NCBI RefSeq assembly: GCF_016919405.1
Contig: NZ_CP070352.1
Span: 372,001-436,000, forward strand
Reading direction: 5' to 3'
DNA length: 64,000 bases
Origin: Ensifer sp. PDNC004
Lineage (GTDB): Bacteria; Pseudomonadota; Alphaproteobacteria; Rhizobiales; Rhizobiaceae
The notes below the pieces were generated by a model. It ran no database searches. It worked only from the letters and a program-made list of their open reading frames with translations, and was not told the DNA's origin. This document shows positions 1-8,383 of the stretch, piece after piece; position 1 is the first letter of the stretch, and the number at the start of each line of letters is the position of its first letter. Both the position numbers and the translations under genes were made by a program.

Positions 1-1
1 C

Positions 2-1003
2 GGCGACGCGCTGCTCTCGGCCGACCAGATCTTTCTGAATGTCGGCGGGCGCGCCGCGACCCCGGACTTCCCTGGTGTCGCGGAGGTGCCCTATCTCACC
101 AACGTCTCGATCATGGATCTCGACACCCTGCCCCGCCACTTGATCGTCGTCGGCGGCAGCTACATCGGGCTCGAGTTTGCGCAGATGTTCCGTCGCTTCG
201 GCTCCGAAGTCACCGTGATCGAGAAGGGGCCGCGGCTGATCGGCCGCGAGGATACGGACGTTTCCGACGCCATTCTCGCGATCCTCGAAAAAGAGGGCAT
301 CCAGTTTCGCCTCAATGCCGAGTGCATCCGCTTTGCCAGGAGCGGCGACGATGTCGTCGCCGGCGTGGATTGCACGGCGGGCGCACCCGAGATCGTCGGC
401 TCTCACCTGCTGCTCGCGACCGGGCGCCGGCCGAACACCGACGATCTCGATCTTAACCGCGCCGGCGTCAAGACCGACGCTCGCGGCTATGTCGAAGTCG
501 ACGAGACGCTTAACACCAACGTCTCGCATATTTTCGCGATGGGCGATTGCAATGGCCGCGGCGCCTTCACCCATACGGCCTATAACGACTTCGAGATTAT
601 CGCCGCCAATCTGCTCGACGCAGAGGCGCGGAAGGTCAGCGATCGCATTTCGACCTACGGCCTCTTCATCGATCCGCCGCTCGGACGCGCCGGCATGACC
701 GAGACCGAGGCGCGCAAGTCGGGGCGCAAGCTGCTCATCGGCACGAGGCCGATGACCCGCGTCGGCCGCGCCGTGGAAAAGGGCGAGACCGAAGGCTTCA
801 TGAAAGTGATCGTCGACGCCGAAAGCAACGAGATCCTCGGTGCATCGATCCTCGGAACGAGCGGCGACGAGGCGGTACAGAGCATCCTCGACGTCATGTA
901 TGCCGGCAAGCCCTACACGACAATTACGCACGCGGTTCATATCCACCCGACCGTGTCCGAGCTGATCCCGACGGTCTTCGGCGACCTTCACCCGGCCACC
1001 TGA
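2..1003 (+). CDS. FAD-dependent pyridine nucleotide-disulfide oxidoreductase, MerA/RclA-like (5' truncated by window)
   Basis: The reading frame is open from the first bases, so the start and the N-terminal FAD-binding/redox CxxxxC part lie outside the window; 333 codons remain. Visible are the NAD(P)-binding glycine motif (VVGGSYIGLEFA), the second FAD motif (TNVSHIFAMGDCNG) and the C-terminal dimerisation domain. That domain carries the HPTVSE segment, whose His-Glu pair serves as the active-site base in class I disulfide reductases. The vicinal C-terminal cysteines of true mercuric reductase are absent and no mer genes are near. A general role as a flavin disulfide or quinone reductase (RclA-like) is therefore safer than mercury reduction. 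Genes beyond its stop run on the opposite strand. Confidence 0.85.
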   Translation, partial: GDALLSADQIFLNVGGRAATPDFPGVAEVPYLTNVSIMDLDTLPRHLIVVGGSYIGLEFAQMFRRFGSEVTVIEKGPRLIGREDTDVSDAILAILEKEGIQFRLNAECIRFARSGDDVVAGVDCTAGAPEIVGSHLLLATGRRPNTDDLDLNRAGVKTDARGYVEVDETLNTNVSHIFAMGDCNGRGAFTHTAYNDFEIIAANLLDAEARKVSDRISTYGLFIDPPLGRAGMTETEARKSGRKLLIGTRPMTRVGRAVEKGETEGFMKVIVDAESNEILGASILGTSGDEAVQSILDVMYAGKPYTTITHAVHIHPTVSELIPTVFGDLHPAT

Positions 1004-1012
1004 GCGGCCGGG
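991..1012 (+). terminator. possible weak terminator hairpin
   Basis: CCCGGCC (991-997) can pair with GGCCGGG (1006-1012) around an 8-nt loop that includes the stop codon of the upstream oxidoreductase. A short CGTTT follows. The stem is GC-rich but the T tract is poor. It sits between convergent genes. Confidence 0.35.
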
Positions 1013-1029
1013 CGTTTGATGCCGCGCGC

Positions 1030-2181
1030 TTAAACGAGCGCTGCGCGTGCGAGCTGGTAGAAATAGGTCGCGCCGCGCTCAAGAATGTCGTCGTTGAAAT
1101 CGTAGCGGGTAGTGTGCAGCCCGCTGCTGTCGCCATTGCCGATCAGCACATAGGCGCCCGGCACCTTTTCCAGCAGGAACGAGAAGTCCTCGCTGCCCAT
1201 CAGTGGCTCAGGCAACTCGACATAGGCATCCGCGCCGAACGTGTCGGCGATCACCGCACGCGCGTCCTCGACCGCCTCGGCATCGTTGATCGTCGCGGGA
1301 TAGCCGACCTGCCAGTCGAAGACGGCTTCGGCGTTGTAGCTTTCCGCCTGCAGGCGGGCGATCTGCTCGACACGCTCCTGCAACTGCTTGCGGACGACAG
1401 GGTCCATGGCGCGCATGCTGATTTCCAGCACCGCGGTATCCGGAATGATGTTGGAGGCGGAACCTGCCTGGAACGAGCCGACCGTCAATACGGACGGCTG
1501 GTGCGGCGAGACGTTGCGCGAGACCAGCGTCTGCAACGCCATCACCACGCTGGAACCGACGACGACCGGGTCGACCGTCAGTTCCGGCTGGGCGCCGTGG
1601 CCGCCTTTGCCCTTGATCGTCAGCGTCAGCACGTCGATCGACGCCGCCATGGCGCCGGCGCGGCTGGAGAACTGGCCGACCGGAAGACCCGGCCAATTGT
1701 GCAGCGCATAGACCCGTTCGCAAGGGAAGCGCTCGAACAGGCCGTCTTCGATCATCAGCTTGCCGCCACCGAAGTTTTCCTCGGCCGGCTGGAAGATCAG
1801 GTGAACCGTGCCGTTGAAGTTCTCGTCCTTCGACAGCGCCCAGGCCGCGCCGAGCAGCATGCTGGTGTGGCCGTCATGGCCGCAGGCATGCATCGCGCCC
1901 GGATGCTTGCTCTGATAGGCAAGGCCGGTCTCTTCCTGCATCGGCAGCGCGTCCATATCGGCGCGAAAGCCGATGGCGCGGTTGCTGTTGCCGCGCTTCA
2001 GCGTCGCAACGATGCCGGTTGTCGCAAGACCACGGGTGACCTCGAAGCCCCAGGACTGCAAGAGGCCCGCGACGAACTCCGAGGTCTTGACCTCGGAGAG
2101 GCCGATCTCCGGCATTTCGTGCAGCCTGTGGCGGATGTCGACGAGCTCGGGCAGGAATTCGGAAAAATTGGCGTCGCGCAT
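1030..2181 (-). CDS. M20D-family amidohydrolase (hippurate/N-acyl amino acid hydrolase type)
   Basis: A 383-aa zinc amidohydrolase of the M20D group (hippuricase, IAA-amino acid hydrolase, N-acyl amino acid amidohydrolase). Metal-site motifs are visible: MHACGHDGH (about 97-105), the catalytic/metal glutamates in FQPAEEN, and the C-terminal MGSEDFSF motif. The internal dimerisation domain begins near GKGGHGAQP. No signal peptide is seen, so it is cytosolic. It is the last gene of the arginine-type operon, 10 bp after the ABC ATPase gene, and probably removes an acyl or related amide group from an imported amino acid derivative. The exact substrate cannot be read from sequence. Confidence 0.85.
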   Translation of the reverse strand: MRDANFSEFLPELVDIRHRLHEMPEIGLSEVKTSEFVAGLLQSWGFEVTRGLATTGIVATLKRGNSNRAIGFRADMDALPMQEETGLAYQSKHPGAMHACGHDGHTSMLLGAAWALSKDENFNGTVHLIFQPAEENFGGGKLMIEDGLFERFPCERVYALHNWPGLPVGQFSSRAGAMAASIDVLTLTIKGKGGHGAQPELTVDPVVVGSSVVMALQTLVSRNVSPHQPSVLTVGSFQAGSASNIIPDTAVLEISMRAMDPVVRKQLQERVEQIARLQAESYNAEAVFDWQVGYPATINDAEAVEDARAVIADTFGADAYVELPEPLMGSEDFSFLLEKVPGAYVLIGNGDSSGLHTTRYDFNDDILERGATYFYQLARAALV

Positions 2182-2191
2182 TTCGGCCTCC

Positions 2192-2956
2192 TCAAGCCAT
2201 CTGCAGGAACTGGCGCAGCCGCGCCGATTGCGGATCGCGCATCATCTGCGAAGGCGCGCCGCGTTCTTCGACCAATCCCTTGTGCAGGAAGATCACTTCA
2301 CTCGAGATATCACGGGCGAGTGACATTTCATGGGTGACCATCACCATGGTGCGGCCCTCTTCGGCGAGCTTCTTGATGACGAGCAGCACCTCGTTGACAA
2401 GTTCCGGATCGAGCGCCGAAGTCGGCTCGTCGAAGAGCATCACTTCGGGCTTCATCGCCAGCGCCCGGGCGATTGCCGCGCGCTGCTGCTGGCCGCCGGA
2501 AAGCTGGTTGGGATAGTGATCGCGCTTCGGCGTGATGCCGACCTTTTCCATCAAGAGCTCGGCTTCGCCGATCGCATCCTTCTTCGTCATGCCGAGCACA
2601 TGGATCGGCCCTTCAATGATGTTTTCAAGGATGGTCTTGTGGGACCAGAGATTGAAGCTCTGGAACACCATGCCGAGACGGGTGCGGATATGTTCGAGCT
2701 GTCGCTTGTCGACGGCATGGAACTTGCCGTCCTTGCCCTTGACCGTCCGGATGACCTCGCCCGAGACGGAGATCTCCCCCTCGTCCGGCGTCTCCAGATA
2801 GTTGATGCAGCGCAGAAGCGTGCTCTTGCCGGAGCCGCTGCTGCCGATCAGCGAGATGACGTCGCCGGACTTTGCCTCGAAGGAGACGCCTTTCAGCACC
2901 TCGACGGACCCGAAGCTCTTGTGAATGTTCTTCACCGAAAGCGCTGATGCGACCAT
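2192..2956 (-). CDS. Polar amino acid ABC transporter ATP-binding protein (HisP/OccP type)
   Basis: A 254-aa nucleotide-binding subunit of a PAAT-family importer. Walker A is GSSGSGKST at about 38-46, the signature is LSGGQQQR, Walker B is VMLFDEPTS, and the H-loop is MVTHEM. Length and sequence resemble HisP/OccP/ArtP proteins for His, Lys, Arg, ornithine or opines. It follows the two permease genes (36-bp gap) and precedes the M20 hydrolase gene, so it energises import of the operon's substrate, probably arginine-like. Confidence 0.92.
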   Translation of the reverse strand: MVASALSVKNIHKSFGSVEVLKGVSFEAKSGDVISLIGSSGSGKSTLLRCINYLETPDEGEISVSGEVIRTVKGKDGKFHAVDKRQLEHIRTRLGMVFQSFNLWSHKTILENIIEGPIHVLGMTKKDAIGEAELLMEKVGITPKRDHYPNQLSGGQQQRAAIARALAMKPEVMLFDEPTSALDPELVNEVLLVIKKLAEEGRTMVMVTHEMSLARDISSEVIFLHKGLVEERGAPSQMMRDPQSARLRQFLQMA

Positions 2957-2992
2957 GTTCGTTCCTCTCGCGCGCCTTGGCGCGCCTCCTCT

Positions 2993-3694
2993 TTATGCCT
3001 TCGCCGTGCGGTAGCGGGTGAGCCGCTTCTCGACGACGCCCATGATGCGCGTCAGGATGAAGACGACGGTGAAATAGATGATGCCGGCGGCAATCAGCGG
3101 CTCGAAGGTCAACAGCGACTGGCGCTGCAGGATGCGGGCGGTGCCCATCACCTCAAGCACGGTGATCGTCGAGGCGAGCGACGTCGTCTTCAGCAGGATG
3201 ATCAGGTCGCCCGTCAGCACCGGCAGGCAGGAGCGGAACGCCTGCGGCAGGGTGATGCGGCGAAGGATCATCGACGAGCGCATGCCGATCGATTTTGCCG
3301 CTTCGATCTGTCCGCGCGGGATTGCCTTGATCGCACCGCGGATAACCTCGGCGTTATAGGACGCCTGATTGAGGCTGAGCGCAAAGATCGCATACCACAG
3401 GCCATCACGCAGATAGGGCCAAAGGAAGCTGTGGCGCACCCAGGTGCCGGGCAGGACCTGCCCGAGGCCATAGTAGATCAGATAGATTTGCACGAGCAGC
3501 GGCGTACCGCGGAAGGCGAAGGTGAAAACATAGGCCGGGACCGAGAGTGCGCGGCGGCCGGACAGCCGGGCGAGCGCGACCAGCGTGCCGAGGACGAGAC
3601 CGAAGACGCCGGCGACCGCCGTCAGCAGCAACGTCAGCGGGGTGGCCTTGAGCAGCGCCGGCAGAAAGCCGAGGACGTTGGAGATCGTATCCAT
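2993..3694 (-). CDS. Polar amino acid ABC transporter permease (HisM/OccM type)
   Basis: A 233-aa inner-membrane permease with about five hydrophobic segments. The conserved cytoplasmic EAA loop reads EAAKSIGMRSS near the middle, where it contacts the ATPase. Its first base overlaps the last base of the preceding permease gene at 3694, so the two are translated together and probably form a heterodimeric channel. Confidence 0.9.
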   Translation of the reverse strand: MDTISNVLGFLPALLKATPLTLLLTAVAGVFGLVLGTLVALARLSGRRALSVPAYVFTFAFRGTPLLVQIYLIYYGLGQVLPGTWVRHSFLWPYLRDGLWYAIFALSLNQASYNAEVIRGAIKAIPRGQIEAAKSIGMRSSMILRRITLPQAFRSCLPVLTGDLIILLKTTSLASTITVLEVMGTARILQRQSLLTFEPLIAAGIIYFTVVFILTRIMGVVEKRLTRYRTAKA

Positions 3695-4407
3695 CAGTGG
3701 TGCCCCCGGTTGAGGCGGCGTTCGATCTGCGCGATCACCAGCACGGAAACGAGCGTGATCGCCAGGAACAGGATGGCCGTCAGCCCATAGAAAAAGATGT
3801 ACTGCTTGGTGCCAGCAGCAGCGCGATAGCCGGTGTAGAGCAGCTCGCTGAAGGAGCCGAGCACGCTTATGATGGCGCTTTCCTTGGTGATCGACAGCCA
3901 GAGATTGCCCATGCCGGGAACCGCGTGGCGCATCATCTGCGGGAAGACGATACGGGTGAAGATCTTCTGCCTGGACATGCCGATCGAGACCGCCGCCTCG
4001 ATCTGGCCCGGTGGCACCGAAAGGAAGGCGGAGCGCAGCACCTCGGTCATGAAGGCGCCGGAAACGAAGGCGAGAGCGATGATGGCCGCCCAGAACGGGC
4101 TGAACTGGAAGCTCTCGGCAACGAGGCCGAAGTGTTTCAACAGCCGTTCGGCGCCGCTTGCTACCGAGAAATAGAGAAGCAGGATGACGAGCAGCTCAGG
4201 AAGCGAGCGCACCACCGTCGTGTAGATGTCGGCGAGAAACCGCGGGACGCGGTGTTTCGACAGTTTACCGGCAGCCCCGAGGAAACCGAAGAGAACCGCA
4301 ACCGCATAGGCGACCACGGATACCTGCAAGGTCATCAGCAGGCCCCAGGCGAAATCGTCGCCCCAGCCCTCGCCGCCCCAGGCAAGCAATTGCCAGTAAT
4401 AGTCCAT
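3694..4407 (-). CDS. Polar amino acid ABC transporter permease (HisQ/OccQ type)
   Basis: A 237-aa membrane permease of the His/Glu/Arg/opine family with five predicted transmembrane stretches and the EAA loop (EAAVSIGMSRQKIF). It is the first permease of the operon. A 164-bp gap containing a strong stem-loop separates it from the binding-protein gene, which is typical where the binding protein is made in excess. Confidence 0.9.
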   Translation of the reverse strand: MDYYWQLLAWGGEGWGDDFAWGLLMTLQVSVVAYAVAVLFGFLGAAGKLSKHRVPRFLADIYTTVVRSLPELLVILLLYFSVASGAERLLKHFGLVAESFQFSPFWAAIIALAFVSGAFMTEVLRSAFLSVPPGQIEAAVSIGMSRQKIFTRIVFPQMMRHAVPGMGNLWLSITKESAIISVLGSFSELLYTGYRAAAGTKQYIFFYGLTAILFLAITLVSVLVIAQIERRLNRGHH

Positions 4408-4527
4408 CCGTCGTTACCTGTTCCCGAGTGTCTCGTCAGCCCCGGCGCCGCCCGCCCTCAGGTCGGGAAGGTGCTGTCGCGCCTGCTGCGATGGTGCCCC
4501 GACGCTGCGGCCGGTTTGGCGATCGAG

Positions 4528-4556
4528 GCCGGCGGCGATCCAAGACCGCCGCCGGC
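4528..4556 (-). other. Intergenic stem-loop between binding-protein and permease genes
   Basis: GCCGGCGGC (4528-4536) and GCCGCCGGC (4548-4556) form a 9-bp perfect stem around an 11-nt loop. It lies just downstream of the binding-protein stop on the transcribed minus strand. No U tract follows, so mRNA stabilisation or partial attenuation is more likely than full termination. Confidence 0.5.
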
Positions 4557-4571
4557 TTCCAAATCATGCGA

Positions 4572-5372
4572 TCACTTCTTGCCGAAGATCCACTTGTCGA
4601 CGAGCTTCTGCGTCGTGCCGTCCTTTTCCAGGGCAGCAAGGCCGGCGTTGACCTTGTCGAGCGTTGCGGCATCGCCCTTGCGCACGGCATAGGCGACACC
4701 TTCGCCGAGCGTGACGTTCTTCGGCACTTCGACCTTGACCTCGTAGTCCGCACCTTCAGGCGTCTTCAGGAACGTCTGGATGTAGAGATCGGGGATCAGC
4801 ACGTAGTCGACGCGGCCAGCAATGAGGTCTGCGACCGAATTGTCGGCGGTGTCGTAGCTCTTGGCTTCGGCGCCGGTCAGGTACTTGGTGACATAGGCCG
4901 ACTGGACGCTCGACGCCTGCACGCCGATGATCTTGCCCTCGACGCTTGCCGGATCGATGATCTTGCCGGAACCGTCAGCCGCGTCGATTGTCTTGATCTC
5001 GCTGGTATCACCCTTGGAGCCGACGAAAGACGTGCCCTCGGTGTAGTACGGCGCCGAGAAATCGACGACCTGACGACGCTCGTCGGTGATCGAGAAGGCG
5101 CCGATGATGAAGTCGATCTTGTTTTCCTTGAGCGACGGGATCAGTCCGTCCCAGGCCATCTGGTTGATGTCGCACTTGACGGCCATCTTCTCGCAAAGCG
5201 CACGGGAAAGGTCGGCTTCCAGGCCCTCCCACTCACCGCCGGCGTTGACCTGGGTGAAAGGCATATAAGGCTCCGGCGTCATGCCGAGGCGCAACGTGTC
5301 CTCGGCAAGGGCGCTGCCCGCAGCCATGGAAAGGGCGATCCCTGCGAACAGGGCGGTCTTCAACGTCTTCAT
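4572..5372 (-). CDS. Periplasmic amino acid-binding protein of the ABC importer
   Basis: A 266-aa family 3 solute-binding protein. A Sec signal peptide ends at GSALA-ED near residue 23. The mature part begins with the typical LRLGMTPEPYMPF strand and carries GLEADLSRALCEKM and the DFIIGAFSITDERRQ hinge motif of Lys/Arg/ornithine-type binding proteins. It captures the substrate in the periplasm for the two permeases downstream. Its position directly after ddaH (28-bp gap) suggests an arginine- or methylarginine-like ligand; this is inference. Confidence 0.9.
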   Translation of the reverse strand: MKTLKTALFAGIALSMAAGSALAEDTLRLGMTPEPYMPFTQVNAGGEWEGLEADLSRALCEKMAVKCDINQMAWDGLIPSLKENKIDFIIGAFSITDERRQVVDFSAPYYTEGTSFVGSKGDTSEIKTIDAADGSGKIIDPASVEGKIIGVQASSVQSAYVTKYLTGAEAKSYDTADNSVADLIAGRVDYVLIPDLYIQTFLKTPEGADYEVKVEVPKNVTLGEGVAYAVRKGDAATLDKVNAGLAALEKDGTTQKLVDKWIFGKK

Positions 5373-5400
5373 AATGTTCCTCCTCGGGGATTGCGTCGGA

Positions 5401-6204
5401 TCAGAGCGTGTTGCTGAACCAGCGCAGCGACATGCAGGACAGACCTGCGTCGATCTTGCCGATCTCCGTCGTCTTCATGGGCACGACCTTGTAGCCGAGC
5501 TTGTCGAGCATCTCGATCGTGCGCGGGAAGTCCGAGCCGACCATGACGACGTCGTTGACGCGCAGTGCGTTCGCCGCAGGCTCTTCGCCCTCGGGAATGA
5601 TCACCTGCTTGAAACGCTCAAACGCACCGGACTTCGCAAGGCGGGCGGTCGACAGCACGGTCTCGTCATCAAGCAGCGAGCAATCGGTCTTGAAGTGCAG
5701 CACGCCTTCCGGCGTCGCGACGATCTCGCTCTTGCGGCCAAGCTTGGTGAGGCAAGCCTGAAGGGCTTCGGCGCCGACCTTGTTGGTGCGGGCCGAAAGG
5801 CCGATCATCACGCTTTCGCGGGTCGTCAGCACGTCGCCGCCATCAGCAAAGCCTTCGCCCGGCAGATCGAGCACAGTCTCGAACATGGCGCGCAGCGTCG
5901 GCTCGATCTCGGGCGTTTCCTTGACGCGGGTCTCGGCGCCCGGACGCAAAAGGATTGCTCCTTCGGTAAAGACCAGCGCCGGATCCTCTACGAAGATCGA
6001 GTCCGGGAAGGCTTCGAGCGCCGGCAGCACCGTGACCTTCACGCCAGCATCCTTCATCGCCGCGATATAGGCGTCGTGTTCAGCCTTCACGCCCTCAAAG
6101 GTTGGGTTGCCGCGGTCGTCGGCACGCAGGCCGTTGACGACCGACTTCGACGGGGTGCGCACAATGATGTTGTTGAACTGGTAGACAGGGCGTGACTGCG
6201 ACAT
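5401..6204 (-). CDS. ddaH: Dimethylargininase (DDAH)-type amidinohydrolase
   Basis: A 267-aa member of the guanidino-group-modifying superfamily. DDAH hydrolyses N-omega-methylated arginines to citrulline and a methylamine. Active-site landmarks are the substrate loop FPDSIFVEDPA (67-77), the acidic stretch EGFADGGDV (117-125), the catalytic His in GVLHFKTDC (His170) and the C-terminal nucleophile in AGLSCMSLR (Cys257). Length matches bacterial DDAH (about 250-270 aa) rather than arginine deiminase (about 400 aa). It lies between ctlX and the binding-protein gene in one transcription unit, and its product citrulline is the expected CtlX substrate. Confidence 0.85.
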   Translation of the reverse strand: MSQSRPVYQFNNIIVRTPSKSVVNGLRADDRGNPTFEGVKAEHDAYIAAMKDAGVKVTVLPALEAFPDSIFVEDPALVFTEGAILLRPGAETRVKETPEIEPTLRAMFETVLDLPGEGFADGGDVLTTRESVMIGLSARTNKVGAEALQACLTKLGRKSEIVATPEGVLHFKTDCSLLDDETVLSTARLAKSGAFERFKQVIIPEGEEPAANALRVNDVVMVGSDFPRTIEMLDKLGYKVVPMKTTEIGKIDAGLSCMSLRWFSNTL

Positions 6205-6235
6205 TTGTAATACCTTTGGCTTGGATGAGGTGCTT

Positions 6236-7207
6236 CTAGCGATCGGACATGGCGGCGTAAAGCGGTTGCTTGTTCACGTTTTCCCGACGAGACAGGTGAA
6301 TGCCAGCGAGCATGCAGCGCACGGACCCGCCGGCAAGCTCTATGGTCGGAACGTCGAAGGCGAGAACACGCGCCGAGACTTCCAGCGCCTTGATCTGGTC
6401 GGCGCGGAGCGAAGCGAGTGCGCGGGCCGACATGACGACGACGCGGCCGTCGGCCCCATCGAGTTCGATGGCATTGCCGGCGAAGTTTTCGATCTGCTCC
6501 AGCGTCAGGTCGATGACCTGGCGGCCGGTCTCTTCCAGGCGGGCGCAGATTTCCCGGCGGCGGGCCGCATCCGGGATCATGCTCGTGCCGATCAGCGCAA
6601 ACTCGGTGCCGATGCACATCAGCACGTTGGTATGGTAGATCGAGTTGCCCTGGCGGTCGATCGCGCCGAAGATCATCGGCTCGAAATTGAAGTGGGTACA
6701 GAAACGTTCCAGCGCCACTTCATTGGTACGGTTGGAGCGGGCGGCATAGGCGACGCGACCGATATGGTCGAGCACCATGGCGCCGGTGCCTTCGAGATAG
6801 ACACCGTCCTTTTCGAGGCCGGAATAGTCGATCACATCCTGAACGCGGTATTCGTTCTTCAGCATCTCGATGATGTCGGCGCGGCGCTCGCTCTGGCGGC
6901 TTTCCGAATACATCGGATAGATCGCGACGTGACCGCCCGAGTGGGTCGAGAACCAGTTGTTCGGGAAGACAGAGTCTGGACGGGTCGTCGTTTCGTCTTC
7001 GAAGAGATGGACCGCGACGCCAGCATCGGCGAGCCCGTCAGCCATGCGGCTGACTTCGTCATAAGCCTCCTTGGCGATTGCCGATGGCTGGCGCGCCGCG
7101 TCGGTTGCCTGGAAGGCGTTGTCCTCGGCCGTCATCGGGTTCGGGCCGAAATGGTGCGGACGGATCATCACGACGCCCTTCGGCGCCTGCACGGACAGTC
7201 TCTTCAT
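6236..7207 (-). CDS. ctlX: CtlX-type citrulline hydrolase / amidinotransferase-superfamily protein
   Basis: A 323-aa protein of the amidinotransferase/arginine deiminase fold. The start at 7207 was chosen because it lies 1 nt after the upstream ocd stop (7209) and begins at the family N-terminus MKRLSVQAPKGVVMIRP; an in-frame extension to 7261 would run into ocd. Motifs are RPDSVFPNNWFSTH, YLEGTGAMVLD, the histidine in YHTNVLM, and a terminal cysteine in GGSVRCMLAG. In CtlX, citrulline is thought to be cleaved to ornithine, ammonia and CO2. This fits exactly between ddaH and ocd. Family assignment is good; the reaction in this organism is inferred. Confidence 0.82.
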   Translation of the reverse strand: MKRLSVQAPKGVVMIRPHHFGPNPMTAEDNAFQATDAARQPSAIAKEAYDEVSRMADGLADAGVAVHLFEDETTTRPDSVFPNNWFSTHSGGHVAIYPMYSESRQSERRADIIEMLKNEYRVQDVIDYSGLEKDGVYLEGTGAMVLDHIGRVAYAARSNRTNEVALERFCTHFNFEPMIFGAIDRQGNSIYHTNVLMCIGTEFALIGTSMIPDAARRREICARLEETGRQVIDLTLEQIENFAGNAIELDGADGRVVVMSARALASLRADQIKALEVSARVLAFDVPTIELAGGSVRCMLAGIHLSRRENVNKQPLYAAMSDR

Positions 7208-7208
7208 C

Positions 7209-8255
7209 TTACGCAGCGCTCCGCTCGACGGGGGCCGTCGGCTGCTGCCGGAACAGGCCATAGAGATCGCGCGGATGCTCGGGCTGCGTCGTCAGGTCGA
7301 GTTCGGTATAGAACGGGGTGCCCTGGATCTTGTCGCGCAGGAAACGCAGCGCCGAGAAATCTTCGGTGGCAAAGCCGACGGAATCGAAGATGGTGATCTG
7401 GGCGCTCGAGCGACGGCCTTCGGCCTCGCCGGCAATCACCTGCCAGAGTTCGGTGACTGGGAAGTCCGGCGCCATCTGCTGGATCTCGCCTTCGATACGG
7501 GTCTGCTCCGGATATTCGACGAACACGTCGGCGCGACGCAGGATATCGCCCTGCAGTTCAGTCTTGCCGGGGCAATCGCCACCGACCGCATTGATGTGCA
7601 CGCCGGCGCCGACCATGTTGTCGGAGAGGATCGTGGCGTTGCGCTTGTCGGCCGTGACGGTCGTGATGATGTCGGCGCCAGCAACGGCTTCTTCCGCCGT
7701 GGCTGCGACGACGATGTCGAAGTCCATATCCGCGAGGTTGTTGCAGAACTTGGTCGCCGCTTCGCTGTCGATGTCGAAAACCTGCAGCCGCTTGACGCCG
7801 AGAAGCGCACGGAAGGCGAGCGCCTGGAATTCGGACTGGGCGCCGAGACCGATGATCGCCATCGAGCGGGCGTCGGGACGAGCGAGGTACTTCGCAGCAA
7901 GCGCCGATGTCGCCGCCGTGCGCAGGCCCGTCATGATCGTCATCTCGGAAACGAGACAGGGGTAACCGGTGCTGACATCGGAGAGAACGCCGAAGGCGGT
8001 CACCGTCTGCAGGCCGACATTCGGGTTTTTCGGGTGGCCGTTGACGTATTTGAAGCCGTAATGCTCGCCATCGGAGGTCGGCATCAACTCGATGACGCCC
8101 GTCTTCGAGTGGCTCGCAAGCCGCGGGGTTTTCTCGAATGCGTTCCAGCGGCGGAAATCGTCCTCGATATATTCCGCAAGACCCACAAGGAACGTCTCAA
8201 TGCCGATCGATTTGACCAGCTCGATTACGTTGCCGACACCGACATACTGAACCAC
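7209..8255 (-). CDS. ocd: Ornithine cyclodeaminase
   Basis: A 348-aa member of the ornithine cyclodeaminase/mu-crystallin family, which converts L-ornithine to L-proline plus ammonia with bound NAD. The sequence closely follows agrobacterial Ocd: DDFRRW, ASHSKTGVIELMPTSDGE, the Rossmann motif IIGLGAQSEFQALAF, and the substrate/NAD aspartate in NAVGGDCPGKTE. A GTG start at 8255 is chosen because it has GGAG 8 nt upstream; the open frame extends further to 8378 but that would cover the promoter and operators. It is the first gene of the operon and divergent from the Lrp-type regulator, which is probably its activator. Confidence 0.92.
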   Translation of the reverse strand: MVQYVGVGNVIELVKSIGIETFLVGLAEYIEDDFRRWNAFEKTPRLASHSKTGVIELMPTSDGEHYGFKYVNGHPKNPNVGLQTVTAFGVLSDVSTGYPCLVSEMTIMTGLRTAATSALAAKYLARPDARSMAIIGLGAQSEFQALAFRALLGVKRLQVFDIDSEAATKFCNNLADMDFDIVVAATAEEAVAGADIITTVTADKRNATILSDNMVGAGVHINAVGGDCPGKTELQGDILRRADVFVEYPEQTRIEGEIQQMAPDFPVTELWQVIAGEAEGRRSSAQITIFDSVGFATEDFSALRFLRDKIQGTPFYTELDLTTQPEHPRDLYGLFRQQPTAPVERSAA

Positions 8256-8326
8256 GTTTAAAACTCCATCGGAGAAATTCGATGAAGTCAGCGTAGGCTC
8301 GCAAGAAGTGAGTTGAAATTTTAAAC

Positions 8327-8365
8327 TTGCGCAAAATTGAAGGGTATATTGAGCAATTTGCGCAA
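8327..8365. promoter_or_regulatory. Twin palindromic operators in the ocd/lrp divergent promoter
   Basis: TTGCGCAA occurs at 8327-8334 and again at 8358-8365, with centres 31 bp apart, close to three helical turns. A related TTGAGCAA lies at 8349-8356. Phased inverted repeats of this kind suit an Lrp/AsnC octamer wrapping DNA between two divergent genes. Both the regulator (start 8384) and ocd (start 8255) would be affected. Confidence 0.6.
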
Positions 8366-8383
8366 TCGTAATATACATCTTTC

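Noticed and set aside
2..1003. Mercuric reductase as a firm name
   Set aside because: The C-terminal vicinal cysteines needed for Hg(II) transfer are missing and no mer genes are adjacent, so only the broader oxidoreductase family is claimed.
1114..2337. A 407-codon plus-strand frame over the amidohydrolase gene
   Set aside because: It is arginine- and alanine-rich without recognisable motifs and spans the junction of two well-supported minus-strand genes.
5401..7207. Arginine deiminase pathway (arcABC)
   Set aside because: The two hydrolases are 267 and 323 aa, shorter than arginine deiminase, and carry DDAH- and CtlX-type motifs; no carbamate kinase gene is present.
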